From Planctomycetota bacterium (lineage in GTDB: Bacteria; Planctomycetota; Phycisphaerae; Phycisphaerales; UBA1924), in NCBI GenBank assembly GCA_033763975.1, contig JANRJM010000019.1:1-64000 (forward strand): a stretch of 64,000 nt of DNA. The letters are read 5' to 3'. Below are positions 1 to 9,278 of this stretch, piece after piece. Made by a program: the position numbers and the translations under genes. The notes beneath the pieces are model-generated. The model did not search any database, was not told the origin of the DNA, and worked only from the letters and a program-made list of their open reading frames with translations. Numbering within the stretch: the first letter of the stretch is position 1; every line of letters starts with the position of its first letter.

Positions 1-46
1 CCCCCCCCCCGCGATGTGTCAAGGGGAAACTGTGGGTGGGCAAATG

Positions 47-73
47 AAAAACCCGTGTCCAAGGGGACACGGG
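47..73 (-). terminator. Rho-independent terminator of pnp
   Basis: Read on the minus strand, a perfect 9-bp stem (positions 52-60 against 65-73) with a 4-nt loop is followed directly by five T residues (47-51). It lies about 90 nt beyond the pnp stop codon and is the cleanest intrinsic terminator in the window. Confidence 0.85.
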
Positions 74-159
74 GGTGCAGCTGTGAGCATGGCGGCCCGC
101 GGATTTGTCCAGCGAATCGCAGCGGGGAAGTCCATAGCCCGCTGCGGCAAAGGTCGAAC

Positions 160-2355
160 TCAGGCCTTGGCCGGGGCCTCGGGCGCCTTCTTGGTCTTGG
201 CCTCTTCCTGCAGCACGGCCTTGCGCGAGAGCTTGATGCGACCCTGCTCGTCGACGTTGATGACCTTCACCTTCACCACGTCGCCGAGCTTCACGACGTC
301 TGACACGCTCTTGACGTAGCCGTCGGCGAGTTCGGAGATGTGGCACATGCCGTCGGTGCCGGGGGCGAGCTCGATGAAGGCGCCGAAGTCCTTCATGGAG
401 ACGACCTTGCCGGTGTAGACGGTGCCGACCTTGATCTCCTCGCAGAGGGCCTCGATCTCGGCGCGGGCGCCCTCGATGGTCTCGGCGTTGAAGCCGGCGA
501 GCTGCACGGTCCCGTCGTCGTCGACGTCGATGGTGACGTTCCAGCGCTCCTGGATGGAGCGGATGGTCTTGCCGCCGGGCCCGATGAGCTTGCCGATCTT
601 CTCGGGGTCGATGTGCAGGGTGATGAGGCGCGGGGCGAGGGGCGAGATGTTCTCGCGCGGGGCCGCGATGATCTGCTCCATGGTCTCGATGATGTCGAGG
701 CGGCCGAGGCGCGCCTGGTCGAGAATGGTGCGGATCTGGTTGATCGTGAGCCCGCGCGTCTTGAGGTCGAGCTGGATGCCGGTGATGCCGGCGCGCGTTC
801 CGGCGACCTTGAAGTCCATGTCGCCGAAGAAATCTTCCTCGCCGATGATGTCGGTGACGAAGATCTCGTTCTGGTCGTTGTCGTCGGCGAAGCGCCCGAC
901 GGAGATGCCCGCGCAGGTGGCGCCGATGGGGACGCCCGCGTCCATGAGGGCGAGGCACCCGCCGCAGACCGAGGCCATGGACGACGACCCGTTGGACTCG
1001 GTGATGTCGCTGACGACGCGGATGGTGTAGGGGAACTTGTCGGCCGGGGGCATGATGGCCAGGAGCGAGCGCTCGGCGAGGGCGCCGTGCCCGATCTCGC
1101 GCCGCCCGGGGGCGGCGATGCGCTTGACCTCGCCGGTCGAGAAGGGCGGGAAGTTGTAGTGGAGGGTGAACTTCTTGCTGTACTCGGGGATGAGCCCGTC
1201 GATGATCTGCTCGTCCTTGCCGGTGCCGAGGGTGACGGTGCAGATGGACTGGGTCTCGCCGCGCTGGAAGAGGGCCGAGCCGTGCGTGCGCTGGAGGATG
1301 CCGACCTTCCCGCCGATGGGGCGGATCTCGGTGGGAGCGCGCCCGTCCGCGCGCACGCGCTGCTGCACGATGAGGCGCCGGGTGACCTTCTCCTCGAGGC
1401 GCTTGAACGCCTCCTTGGCCATGACGCGCGCCTTCTTGCTGGCCTCGTGCTGCGCGACGGTGCCGTCGCCGACGATCTTGAAGTGCTCGTCGAGCACGGC
1501 GGAGCGGAGCTTGTCGACCGCCTCGGACCGCTCCTTCTTGCCCTTGATCTGGCGGGCCTTGGTGAGCTCGGCCTCGGCGACCTGCGTGACCTTGGCCATG
1601 ATCTCGGGGCTGGGCAGGTAGCTGGCGCCGTCCTTCTTGGGCTTGGCGCACTTCGACGCGAGGTCGTTGATGAGGCCCAGGATGTCCTTGATGTGGGCCT
1701 CGCCGAACTGCAGGGCCTCGAGCACGCCGGCCTCGTCGACCTCGGCCGCCCCGACCTCGATCATGTTCAGCCCGTCCTTGTGCCCGGCGAGCACGACGTC
1801 CATGTCGCTGTACTCGAGCTGGGACACCGTCGGGTTCACGACCAGGCGCGGGCCGTCGTCGGTGTGCAGGCGTCCGACGCGGACCGTGGCGAGGGGCCCT
1901 TCGAATGGGATGTCGGAGATGGCGAGCGCCGCGGACGCCGCTGTGCCGGCGAGCACGTCGGTGTCGTTCTCCTGGTCGTGGCTCAGCACGAAGACCTGGA
2001 TCTGGACCTCGTCGATGAACCCGTCGGGGAAGAGCGGCCTGATCGGGCGGTCGATCATCCGCATCGTGAGAACTTCCTTCTCGCTGGGCGGGCCCTCACG
2101 CTTCTTGAAGCCCCCGGGGAACTTGCCCGCCGCGGGGGTCTTCTCGCGATAGTCGACCGTGAGGGGGAAGAAGTCGATGCCCTCGCGCGGGCCGGCGCGG
2201 ACGACCGTCGCGAGGACCGTGCTCCCGCCGTAGTTGGCGAGCACGGCGGCGCCGGCCTGCTTGGCGATGACGCCGGTCTCGAGCGAGAGGATCCGCCCGC
2301 CGATGTCGCGTTCGACCCGGATCAGGCCCTGGTCGGGATTCTGCGCTACTGCCAT
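160..2355 (-). CDS. pnp: Polyribonucleotide nucleotidyltransferase (PNPase)
   Basis: 3'-5' phosphorolytic exoribonuclease for mRNA turnover. The 731-residue protein has the family's usual length and order: two RNase PH domains (about 10-230 and 320-550) around a helical linker, then a KH domain with the GPGGK loop and a C-terminal S1 domain with the DFGAFIEL pattern. The ATG start follows an AAGGA Shine-Dalgarno about 8 nt upstream. It lies downstream of rpsO on the same strand, the classic rpsO-pnp order, but 256 bp separate the genes and a hairpin lies between, so some pnp transcription is probably independent. A strong terminator follows. Confidence 0.97.
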   Translation of the reverse strand: MAVAQNPDQGLIRVERDIGGRILSLETGVIAKQAGAAVLANYGGSTVLATVVRAGPREGIDFFPLTVDYREKTPAAGKFPGGFKKREGPPSEKEVLTMRMIDRPIRPLFPDGFIDEVQIQVFVLSHDQENDTDVLAGTAASAALAISDIPFEGPLATVRVGRLHTDDGPRLVVNPTVSQLEYSDMDVVLAGHKDGLNMIEVGAAEVDEAGVLEALQFGEAHIKDILGLINDLASKCAKPKKDGASYLPSPEIMAKVTQVAEAELTKARQIKGKKERSEAVDKLRSAVLDEHFKIVGDGTVAQHEASKKARVMAKEAFKRLEEKVTRRLIVQQRVRADGRAPTEIRPIGGKVGILQRTHGSALFQRGETQSICTVTLGTGKDEQIIDGLIPEYSKKFTLHYNFPPFSTGEVKRIAAPGRREIGHGALAERSLLAIMPPADKFPYTIRVVSDITESNGSSSMASVCGGCLALMDAGVPIGATCAGISVGRFADDNDQNEIFVTDIIGEEDFFGDMDFKVAGTRAGITGIQLDLKTRGLTINQIRTILDQARLGRLDIIETMEQIIAAPRENISPLAPRLITLHIDPEKIGKLIGPGGKTIRSIQERWNVTIDVDDDGTVQLAGFNAETIEGARAEIEALCEEIKVGTVYTGKVVSMKDFGAFIELAPGTDGMCHISELADGYVKSVSDVVKLGDVVKVKVINVDEQGRIKLSRKAVLQEEAKTKKAPEAPAKA

Positions 2356-2563
2356 GTGTACGATTCCTTAGACGTGGCCCTCTGAACGAGAACCCGGCGC
2401 GGGCGCGACCGGAGTTCGGTCCGCACCCACGCCCTTGGCCGAGTGTGATCCCCGGCGTCCCACAAGGAATCTGCGAGAGGCAGAAGGCATGATGCAGGCA
2501 GGCCGTCCTGACTGCACCGTGCCCACTGCCGCTCCGCTCGATGTGGGGGCGCCGGGGTGCCCC

Positions 2564-2587
2564 AAAAACCAAGCCGCCCCGGGGCGG
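2564..2587 (-). terminator. Probable terminator or attenuator between rpsO and pnp
   Basis: On the minus strand a short GC-rich hairpin (about 5-7 bp, 2574-2587) is followed, after CTTGG, by five T residues (2564-2568). It lies 25 bp after the rpsO stop. The remaining rpsO-pnp spacer (to 2356) shows no convincing gene. The short stem makes this less certain than the pnp terminator. Confidence 0.5.
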
Positions 2588-2611
2588 TGTGCCGCGCCGG
2601 GGCGGGAACGA

Positions 2612-2881
2612 TTACTTGCGAAGCCCGAGTCGGGCGATGAGCGCCTGGTATGCGTTCGGATCTGTCTTCGCGAGGTACTTCAGCAGGCGGTTGCGCCGCC
2701 CGACCATCATCAGGAGCCCGCGCCGGGAGTGATTATCCTTGGCGTGCGAGCGCAGGTGCTCGGCGATCTCGTTGATGCGCGCGGTCAGCATCGAGATCTG
2801 CACTTCGGGTGAGCCCGTGTCCGTCGGATGACGGGCGGCGGACTTGACGATCTGGGCGCGGTCTTCGGCGATCAATGCCAT
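2612..2881 (-). CDS. rpsO: 30S ribosomal protein S15
   Basis: The 89-residue protein matches S15 in length and signature: TGSPEVQI near residue 22, the [20 protein letters not shown] block in the middle and a C-terminal LGLRK. It binds the central domain of 16S rRNA and helps nucleate the 30S platform. The ATG start is supported by the canonical N-terminus. It is encoded upstream of pnp on the same strand and divergently from queG, whose start lies 100 bp away. Confidence 0.97.
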   Translation of the reverse strand: MALIAEDRAQIVKSAARHPTDTGSPEVQISMLTARINEIAEHLRSHAKDNHSRRGLLMMVGRRNRLLKYLAKTDPNAYQALIARLGLRK

Positions 2882-2965
2882 GGTTGGTTCCGTCTCGACA
2901 GTGTTTCGTTAAACATCCATGATAGGCCCGGGGCGCGGCACGTTCCACCACCAAGGACCCGCCGC

Positions 2966-2971
2966 TACAGT
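2966..2971 (+). promoter_or_regulatory. -10 box of queG, leaderless spacing
   Basis: TACAGT sits 9 nt before the GTG proposed as the queG start. No Shine-Dalgarno is present. This spacing would put the transcription start at or next to the start codon and helps choose GTG 2981 over the longer upstream reading frame, which runs antisense into rpsO. Confidence 0.5.
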
Positions 2972-2980
2972 CTCGTCGTC

Positions 2981-4123
2981 GTGAGGCCCCCTCGACCAAC
3001 GCTGGGCCCCCTCGGGGGAGCCGGATCGCAGCAACCGACAAGTTCTCCACGAGAACGCGCCGACGTGGTTCTCCGGGCCTGCGCCGACGAGGGATTCTCC
3101 CTGGCCGGCGTCGCCCCGGTGCAGCCCAGCCGGTGGGCCGCCCATGTTCGCGAGTGGCTCGCGTCCGGCAAGCACGGGAGCATGTCCTACCTGGCCGAGG
3201 AGTTGCAGGTGCGCTTGGATCCCGGGCGGGTGATGGAGGGCACCCGGGCGTTCGTGGTGGTGGGGGATCGTTACGCCGCCCGAGGCGGCGCCGACGCGCC
3301 CCAGCGGGGCCAGGGTCGAATCGCCCGGTACGCGCGGGGGAAGAACTACCACGAGGTCATGAAGCAGCGCCTGCACCGCGTGGCCGACCGGATGCGGGTC
3401 CGCTTCCCGGGGTCAGACTTCCGCACGTGCGTCGATACGGCGCCGCTGCCGGAGCGTGAACTGGCGTTCCTGGCGGGGCTCGGTTGGATCGGGCGCAACA
3501 CCATGGTGATCCATCCGCAGGGGGGGAGCTACCTGCTGCTGGGCGTGATGGCGACGAACCTGGAGCTCGAGCCCGCGTCCCGCCCCATGGACGATCACTG
3601 CGGGACGTGCACGCGCTGCATCGAGGCGTGCCCGACGGGGGCGATCACGGCGTACAGCGTCGACGCGTCGCGGTGCATCTCGTACCTGACGATCGAGCGG
3701 CGCGGGCTCGTGCCGCCGGACTTGCACGCCGGGATCGGCGACTGGATCTTCGGGTGCGACGTGTGCCAGGAGGTGTGCCCGCACAACTCGGCGCGGGCCG
3801 GGCAGGGCGACGACGCCGTGCACAGCGCGTACCGCTCGGACCGGCGCGGGCTTGATCTGCTGGCGGTGCTGGGGTGGGACGAGTCGGCGCGGCGCGAGGC
3901 GTTCCGGTCATCGGCGATGAAGCGCGCGTCGCTGGCGATCATGAAGCGCAACGCGCTGATCGCGGCGGGGAACGTGGTGGCGCGTGGGCCCGAGGACGAT
4001 CTCTCGCGGGCGCTGCGCGAGCGCATCGCGGCGATCGCGGCGGGCACGGGCGAGGAAGAGATGGTCACGCAGACCGCGCGGGCCGTGCTCGATCGGCTTG
4101 CGGGCTCTCCGCCCGGCGGATGA
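2981..4123 (+). CDS. queG: Epoxyqueuosine reductase (QueG)
   Basis: Catalyses the last step of queuosine synthesis in tRNA, reducing epoxyqueuosine with cobalamin and two 4Fe-4S clusters. The two ferredoxin-type motifs are visible: CGTCTRCIEACP and CDVCQEVCPHN. Upstream are the family blocks ARGKNYHEVMKQRL and FLAGLGWIGRNTM. From the GTG at 2981 the protein has 380 residues, normal for the family. An in-frame ATG at 2828 would start inside rpsO on the opposite strand and add about 50 low-complexity residues, so it is not used. The C-terminus overlaps the convergent membrane-protein gene by 59 bp. No other queuosine gene is present in the window. Confidence 0.93.
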   Translation: MRPPRPTLGPLGGAGSQQPTSSPRERADVVLRACADEGFSLAGVAPVQPSRWAAHVREWLASGKHGSMSYLAEELQVRLDPGRVMEGTRAFVVVGDRYAARGGADAPQRGQGRIARYARGKNYHEVMKQRLHRVADRMRVRFPGSDFRTCVDTAPLPERELAFLAGLGWIGRNTMVIHPQGGSYLLLGVMATNLELEPASRPMDDHCGTCTRCIEACPTGAITAYSVDASRCISYLTIERRGLVPPDLHAGIGDWIFGCDVCQEVCPHNSARAGQGDDAVHSAYRSDRRGLDLLAVLGWDESARREAFRSSAMKRASLAIMKRNALIAAGNVVARGPEDDLSRALRERIAAIAAGTGEEEMVTQTARAVLDRLAGSPPGG

Positions 4124-5348
4124 ACGCCTTGGCGAGCAGCACCACCCCGAGGCCCACGAGCAGGTAGGGCGTCTCGCGTTCGACGAACCCCATCCAGAAG
4201 AGGGGCGACGCGATCGCGATCGCGCCCGCGAACACCAGCCACGTGCGTTTGTCGGGGGCGGGACGCATCACGCCCCCGCCCACCACGGCGAGCAGCACGT
4301 ACGCCGGCGCGACGAGCGAGTAGAAGCCCATGAACACCCGGTAGACGAGCTCGAAGAGCGAGAGTTTCGAGTACGTCCAGCCCGCCGGGACAAGGAAGCC
4401 CGCCAGGGCGAGCACGACGGCCAGCGCGACCGCGCCCCACGCGATCGCGGCGCCGGCCGGTGGCGGGCCGGCGGCGGCGCTGCGCAGGTGCAGCACCGCG
4501 GTGAACGCGAGCTGGGCCCCGATGTGGGCGCCCACCAGCGCCGGCAGGCCGCGCTCGGGGTGCACGGGATCGGCGCCGAGCAGCGCGGGCGTGTACGCCC
4601 ACGTCAGCGCGAGCATGCACGGGAACAGCAGCAGGAACCCGTACAGAAACGCCTGCGTGCCGGCGCGACCCGGCAGTGACTGGCGCGCGGCGTGGAACGT
4701 GAGATCCAGGTACGGGGACAGCGCGAACCCGAACAGGCTGATCGGCGCCAGCACGAGCAGGTCGAGCACGCCCTCGGTCGGCGCCGGGAGCGGCGCGGGC
4801 GGCCTCGCGGGGGCGGGGGCGTTGAGCCACGACAGCACCAGCACCAGCGACACGCTCCAGAGAATCGCCGACGCCGCGCGGCGCAGGCTCGGCTTCCCGC
4901 CGACGGCCAGAAGCCCGGCGACGACCCCGAGGCCGACCCCGCCCGCGAGGTAGAGGCGATCGACCGATGCCCAGCGCAGGAGCGAGACGAAGAACCACAC
5001 CTGGAAGATGAGCGTGACGAGCGAGAAGACGCGGGCGGCGAGCGCGTGGCGCGAGAGCAGGCGTTCGCTGGAGCCGCGCCGCCAGAGCATCACGCCCATC
5101 GCCGCGGCCCCCAGGCAGTTGGGGATCGCGAAGATCGCGAACGCCCACGGGCCGAAGTCGCGCCGCAGGATCACCGGCAGGTACATCCCGATGCACCACG
5201 TCCACGAGCAGGCGAGGAACGCGGCATAGCCCGCGATGCGCGTCCACTCCGCGATGCGCGCGCCCGCCAGGGGCGCGCCGGCGTTGGGCGCGGGCGTTGA
5301 CGCGTTGCGGGCGCCGTCGGCGGGATGTGGTGCGGGGGCGCGGGTCAT
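4065..5348 (-). CDS. Polytopic membrane protein of unknown function
   Basis: A 427-residue hydrophobic protein with about ten to twelve predicted membrane segments after a 30-residue Ala/Pro-rich N-terminus. The first pair of helices (WTWCIGMYLPVIL and FAIFAIPNCLGA) vaguely recall sodium:solute symporters, but I cannot assign a family. The ATG overlaps the stop of the upstream TPR glycosyltransferase-like gene by 4 nt (ATGA), so it is the third gene of an operon with GT2 and TMTC-like genes and may act in envelope sugar or lipid export. Its 3' end overlaps queG convergently by 59 bp. Confidence 0.75.
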   Translation of the reverse strand: MTRAPAPHPADGARNASTPAPNAGAPLAGARIAEWTRIAGYAAFLACSWTWCIGMYLPVILRRDFGPWAFAIFAIPNCLGAAAMGVMLWRRGSSERLLSRHALAARVFSLVTLIFQVWFFVSLLRWASVDRLYLAGGVGLGVVAGLLAVGGKPSLRRAASAILWSVSLVLVLSWLNAPAPARPPAPLPAPTEGVLDLLVLAPISLFGFALSPYLDLTFHAARQSLPGRAGTQAFLYGFLLLFPCMLALTWAYTPALLGADPVHPERGLPALVGAHIGAQLAFTAVLHLRSAAAGPPPAGAAIAWGAVALAVVLALAGFLVPAGWTYSKLSLFELVYRVFMGFYSLVAPAYVLLAVVGGGVMRPAPDKRTWLVFAGAIAIASPLFWMGFVERETPYLLVGLGVVLLAKAFIRRAESPQADRARPARSA

Positions 5349-7417
5349 TCGCGGAGTCTCTCCCCTTGCGCGTACCGAGCCGCGAGTTCACGGCTCTGGG
5401 CCGCCGCCTCCGGGGTGTTGTAGCGTGCGTGCAGCGCGGCGGCCTCTGACGACACGCGCGACGCGTCCGCCGCCCGCCCCGATTCGGCCAGCGCCGCCGC
5501 GAGCGTGTCGAGCAGGTGCGGATGTCCGCCCCCGATCTCTACCGCACGCGAGGCGAGCTCGACGCCCTCCGGGCCGTTGCGGGCGCTGTCGTCCGGCGCG
5601 GTCGAGAGCAGGCGTGCGAGCATGTTCAGCACCGCGACGTCGTCCGGCACGCGGCGCAGGCCCTCGCGCAGGCTCGCGATCGCGTCGGCGTGCCGCCGCA
5701 GCCCGCGCAGGCTCGTCGCGACCCCCAGGTGCGTCCACGATAGATCCGGACGCAGCGCGCGGGCCGCCTCGAACTGCGACAGGGCGTCGGAGTACCGGGC
5801 GTACCCCAGGTACATCTTCGCCAGCCCCAGGCGGGCCTCGAGGTGACGCGGTTCCCGCGCCACCGCCCCCTCGAACAGCGCCAGCGCGCGCTCGATCTCC
5901 CCCTGCAGTTCGAGCACCGACGCCAGCCCGACCGCGGCCTCGACGTTCGCCGGCGACAGCTCGAACGCCCGGCCGAACGCGCGGGCCGCGGTCTCGATGT
6001 CGCCCGCGTCGCGCGACGTCGCGCCCAGGAACAGCCACGCGTCGGGCCAGTTCGGGCGGAGCTCGACGGCCCGCTGGTAGTGGGGCAGCGCCTCACGCAC
6101 ACGCCCGGACTTTGACAGCCCTTCCGCCAGCGCCAAGTGAGCCGTGTAGTTGTTCGGCGCGACCTCCACGCCCCGCGTCCACATCGAGACCGCGTCGCGA
6201 TAGACCCGCGTGTCGCGGAACGAGAGCAACCCGCACGCGACCAGGGCGAGTGCCGCGCCGGCGGCGATCGGCGTCGGGTTCAGTCGCGCGGCGAGGTGTT
6301 CCCCCGCGCGGGCCGCGGGCAGGAACAGCCCGAACGACGCGAGGTATAGGAAGTGGTCCGAGACGGGCGTCACCGCGAGGTTGCCGAACGCGATGATCCC
6401 GAGCGTCGGGCCCAGCAGCAGCAGGAAGTGACCCGCGCCCCATACCCACCACCCCGACACACGCCCGCGCCCATGCCCCACGAGCAGCGCGACGCCGGCG
6501 AGCGCGCTGACCCCGAGGGGCAGCCACCACAGCAGGCGGGCGGCGTCGACGCCCCACGGGCCGTACGCGGGCGAGAGTCTCCAGGGCCACGCGAGGTGCC
6601 AGAGATACGCCCACGGGGCGGCGCCGGCGATCTGGAGCCGCTGGGCGAGGGAGGGGATCCAGTCCGGGCTCTGGCGATCGACGAACTTCTGCTCGAAGAG
6701 GTAGGTGATGACGCCCAGCGCGACCGCGGCGATGAGCATGGGCACGATGCGGGCGATGCGTCCGCCCCAGGTGGTGCGAAGCACGAACGTGTCGAGGAGC
6801 ACGAGCGCGAAGGGCAGCCCGATGACGGCGGTCTTGGCGAGCATCGCCAGCACGAACGCGAGGAGCGAGACGGCGTACCAGAGCGCGACGCGGGTGGATC
6901 GCGCTGAGCGCACCCAGGCGAGCGCGGAGGCGAACGCGAATGTGCCGCACAGGGTGTTCTTGTGCTCGGCGATCCACGCGACCGACATGACCTGCGTCGG
7001 GTGGATGGCGAAGAGCGCCGCCGCGAACAACGCCGCCCACCTGCCCAGCCCCAGTGCGCGGGCCAGCGCCAGGCAGAGCACGGCGTTCAACGCGTGGAGC
7101 ACGAGGTTGACGGCGTGATACCCCGCGGGGGCGGCCCCGAAAATCGCGTGCTGCACGTAGTACGACGTGAACGTGAGCGGGTAGAACTGCTCGGTGTCGC
7201 GGGTCGTCCAGATACGGGCGAGGGCGTCGGGGGCGTGCATCAGCGGGTTGTTCAGCACGTACGCCGTGTCGTCCCACCCCGTCCAGGAGTTCCGCAGCGC
7301 GGGCGACAGCACCAGCAGCGTGCCGATGAACAGCGCCACCGCGGCGGGCGCGAGCCGCCATGTGCCGGCGGCCGGCGGGTGTGTCGGGCTGTTGGAAAGC
7401 GGCTGCACGGGGTTCAC
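5345..7417 (-). CDS. TMTC-like membrane glycosyltransferase with C-terminal TPR repeats
   Basis: The 690-residue protein has an N-terminal polytopic half (about ten membrane helices, residues 20-400) and a C-terminal half of tandem TPR repeats (about 415-640; repeats such as AHLALAEGLSKSGRVREAL). The first loop contains WDDTAYVLNNP and the second loop HPTQVMSVAWIAEHKN, matching the WDD and HPxxVxSVAWIAE-K signatures of TMTC-type (GT-C) protein O-mannosyltransferase relatives. Transfer of a lipid-linked sugar to protein is the family inference; acceptor unknown. The GTG start lies one base after the stop of the GT2 gene (TAGaGTG), so translation is coupled. Longer in-frame starts would overlap GT2. 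Confidence 0.82.
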   Translation of the reverse strand: MNPVQPLSNSPTHPPAAGTWRLAPAAVALFIGTLLVLSPALRNSWTGWDDTAYVLNNPLMHAPDALARIWTTRDTEQFYPLTFTSYYVQHAIFGAAPAGYHAVNLVLHALNAVLCLALARALGLGRWAALFAAALFAIHPTQVMSVAWIAEHKNTLCGTFAFASALAWVRSARSTRVALWYAVSLLAFVLAMLAKTAVIGLPFALVLLDTFVLRTTWGGRIARIVPMLIAAVALGVITYLFEQKFVDRQSPDWIPSLAQRLQIAGAAPWAYLWHLAWPWRLSPAYGPWGVDAARLLWWLPLGVSALAGVALLVGHGRGRVSGWWVWGAGHFLLLLGPTLGIIAFGNLAVTPVSDHFLYLASFGLFLPAARAGEHLAARLNPTPIAAGAALALVACGLLSFRDTRVYRDAVSMWTRGVEVAPNNYTAHLALAEGLSKSGRVREALPHYQRAVELRPNWPDAWLFLGATSRDAGDIETAARAFGRAFELSPANVEAAVGLASVLELQGEIERALALFEGAVAREPRHLEARLGLAKMYLGYARYSDALSQFEAARALRPDLSWTHLGVATSLRGLRRHADAIASLREGLRRVPDDVAVLNMLARLLSTAPDDSARNGPEGVELASRAVEIGGGHPHLLDTLAAALAESGRAADASRVSSEAAALHARYNTPEAAAQSRELAARYAQGERLRE

Positions 7418-7418
7418 T

Positions 7419-8258
7419 CTACTCGGGCGGCGTCGACCGAGAACGCGGGGGATCGTTCGCCCCGGGCGGCGTGGGGCGCTCGGGCTCCGGGGGCACGCTC
7501 GCCCCCCGCCCGGACGCCCCGCCCCGGATCGTCGCACGCAGCGACACAAGCTCACGGAAGGCGCGGGCGATGACCCGCAGGTTCGCGCCCGTGGCGCGCC
7601 CGGCGCGCCGGGGGTGGTGCGAGACGTCGCGCTGCACCACGCGCAGCCCCGCGCGCCGGCTTCGCGCCAGCAGTTCCGCGGAGATCAGGGCGCCGTCCGA
7701 CACCAGCGGCAGCGCCCGCAAGAACGCGCCCGGAAACACCTTGAACGCGCAGTCCACGTCGCGCACGCGCAGCCCGAACGCCGCGTTCACCGCCAGCGTC
7801 CACCCCCACGCGTTCAGCCGGCGCACCGGCCCTTCGGCGCGGCGTGCCCGGCGCCCGATCACGACGTCCGCGTCGACCAGATGAGCGAGGAATCCCGGGA
7901 GTTCGGCGAGGTCGAACTGCCCGTCGCCGTCGGTGTAGAAGACCCAGTCGGCGGTGGTGGCGGCGAAGCCCGCCCGCAGCGCCCCGCCGTACCCGCGCGA
8001 GCGCGCGTTGTGCACCACGCGGACGCGCGCGTCGCGCCGCGCCAGGTCGTCGGCGATCCCCCCGGTGCGATCGGTGCTCGCGTCGTCGACGAGCACCACC
8101 TCGAGCACCGGCGCCGACGCGCCGCCCCAGCGCAGGGCGCCGTCGACGACATCGGCGACGGCGTCGGCCTCGTTCCGGCACGGCAGCACGATCGCCAGCG
8201 AGCGGACGGGCACGTCGGGGCGGGGGGCGGGCGGCGGGGTGCGGGCGGCGCGATCCAT
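7419..8258 (-). CDS. Family 2 glycosyltransferase (DPM1-like)
   Basis: A 279-residue cytoplasmic enzyme with the GT-A nucleotide-sugar fold: IVLPCRNEADAV near residue 22, VVLVDDASTDRTG near 55, and the DXD-type motif YTDGDGQFD near 110, followed by RDVDCAFKVFP. This pattern is typical of dolichol/polyprenyl-phosphate sugar synthases, though no C-terminal membrane helix is present. It is first in the operon with the TMTC-like protein, fitting a pathway in which GT2 loads a polyprenyl phosphate and the GT-C enzyme uses it. The C-terminal 35 residues are Pro/Arg-rich and disordered. The start ATG 8258 is chosen because the upstream frame is shadow sequence. Confidence 0.88.
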   Translation of the reverse strand: MDRAARTPPPAPRPDVPVRSLAIVLPCRNEADAVADVVDGALRWGGASAPVLEVVLVDDASTDRTGGIADDLARRDARVRVVHNARSRGYGGALRAGFAATTADWVFYTDGDGQFDLAELPGFLAHLVDADVVIGRRARRAEGPVRRLNAWGWTLAVNAAFGLRVRDVDCAFKVFPGAFLRALPLVSDGALISAELLARSRRAGLRVVQRDVSHHPRRAGRATGANLRVIARAFRELVSLRATIRGGASGRGASVPPEPERPTPPGANDPPRSRSTPPE

Positions 8259-8272
8259 CTGGGGCCGCAGGC

Positions 8273-8278
8273 TATGCT
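8273..8278 (+). promoter_or_regulatory. -10 box, leaderless spacing
   Basis: TATGCT ends 7 nt before the ATG of the metallo-hydrolase gene. No ribosome-binding sequence fits between. Confidence 0.5.
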
Positions 8279-8285
8279 CGCGCCC

Positions 8286-9254
8286 ATGAGCGATGCGCGA
8301 TACGAGTGGAAGTTGCTCCGGGCGGGTGCGTTCCGTCTGGACGCGGGGTCGATGTTCGGGCTTGTGCCCCGGACGGTCTGGAGCCGGTCCCTGCCGGTCG
8401 ACGACCGTGGCCGCATGGACGTGCAGCACAACTGCCTGCTGCTCTGGCGGCGTGAGGGCGACGCGACGCGCCGGGTGCTGATCGAGACCGGCACCGGCGA
8501 CAAGATGGACGACAAGAACCGCGACATCTTCGCGCTCGAGAACCGGTCGATCACCGACGCCCTGCGCGAGGCCCAGACCGAGCCCGAGCAGATCGACGCG
8601 GTCGTCGTCTCGCACCTGCACTTCGACCACGCCGGCGGGCTGACCCGTCTGGCTCGCCCGGGCGAGACGCCCGAGTGGACGGGCCCGGGGGCCGCGGGCG
8701 TCATCGGGGTGGTGCGGACGTTCCCGCGTGCCCGGGTCTACGCGCAGGCGCGGGAGTGGGAGGACGCACTGGCCAACCGCAGCGTGATGACGCGGACGTA
8801 CTTCCGCGACCACCTGGAGCCCGTGCGCGATCAGATCGTCACCGTCGATTCGCCCCGCCCGTTCGCGACCGGCTACACCCCCGGGCGCGCCGAGCGCCCG
8901 CCAACGCCGGTCGCGATGCGCGAGACAGAGATCCTGCCCGGGGTATCCGTGTTCCTGACGCCCGGGCACACGTGGGGGCAGCAGGCGGTGCGCTTCACGG
9001 ACGCGCAGGGCCGCACCGTGGTGTTTACGCCCGACGTGATGCCCACGACGCGTCACGTCGGCGCGGCGTACAGCCTCGCCTACGACGTGGAGCCCTACAC
9101 CAGCATGGTGACGCGCGGGTGGTTCCTCGACGAGGCGGCCCGGGGAAACTGGCTCCTCGTGCTCGATCACGACCCCGTCACCCCGTGCGTTCGCGTGCGG
9201 GCGAACGCGGGCGGGTGGTTTGATCTGATTCCGGACGCCGCCGACGGGACCTAA
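8286..9254 (+). CDS. MBL-fold metallo-hydrolase
   Basis: A 322-residue metallo-beta-lactamase-fold protein. The zinc motif HLHFDHAGG lies near residue 110, a second ligand histidine is in TPGHTWGQQ near 225, the bridging Asp is in VVFTPDV, and a final ligand His is in LDHDP. This set marks an active binuclear hydrolase; substrate unknown (lactonase- and glyoxalase-like relatives share it). ATG 8286 is preferred over an ATG 12 nt upstream because of the -10 box spacing. It is divergent from the GT2 gene with only 27 bp between starts, and 24 bp ahead of the DUF4442 gene. Confidence 0.88.
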   Translation: MSDARYEWKLLRAGAFRLDAGSMFGLVPRTVWSRSLPVDDRGRMDVQHNCLLLWRREGDATRRVLIETGTGDKMDDKNRDIFALENRSITDALREAQTEPEQIDAVVVSHLHFDHAGGLTRLARPGETPEWTGPGAAGVIGVVRTFPRARVYAQAREWEDALANRSVMTRTYFRDHLEPVRDQIVTVDSPRPFATGYTPGRAERPPTPVAMRETEILPGVSVFLTPGHTWGQQAVRFTDAQGRTVVFTPDVMPTTRHVGAAYSLAYDVEPYTSMVTRGWFLDEAARGNWLLVLDHDPVTPCVRVRANAGGWFDLIPDAADGT

Positions 9255-9278
9255 ACTCGGGCGTCCGAGAGGATCCAC

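Noticed and set aside
340-2385. A 681-codon plus-strand open frame across pnp
   Set aside because: It is the antisense shadow of pnp: Asp/Gly/Leu/Ala-rich without any domain, while the minus strand has a perfect PNPase.
3595-5391. A 598-codon minus-strand frame over queG and the membrane protein
   Set aside because: It is Arg/Ala/Pro-rich and out of frame with the hydrophobic 427-residue protein; GC-rich shadow.
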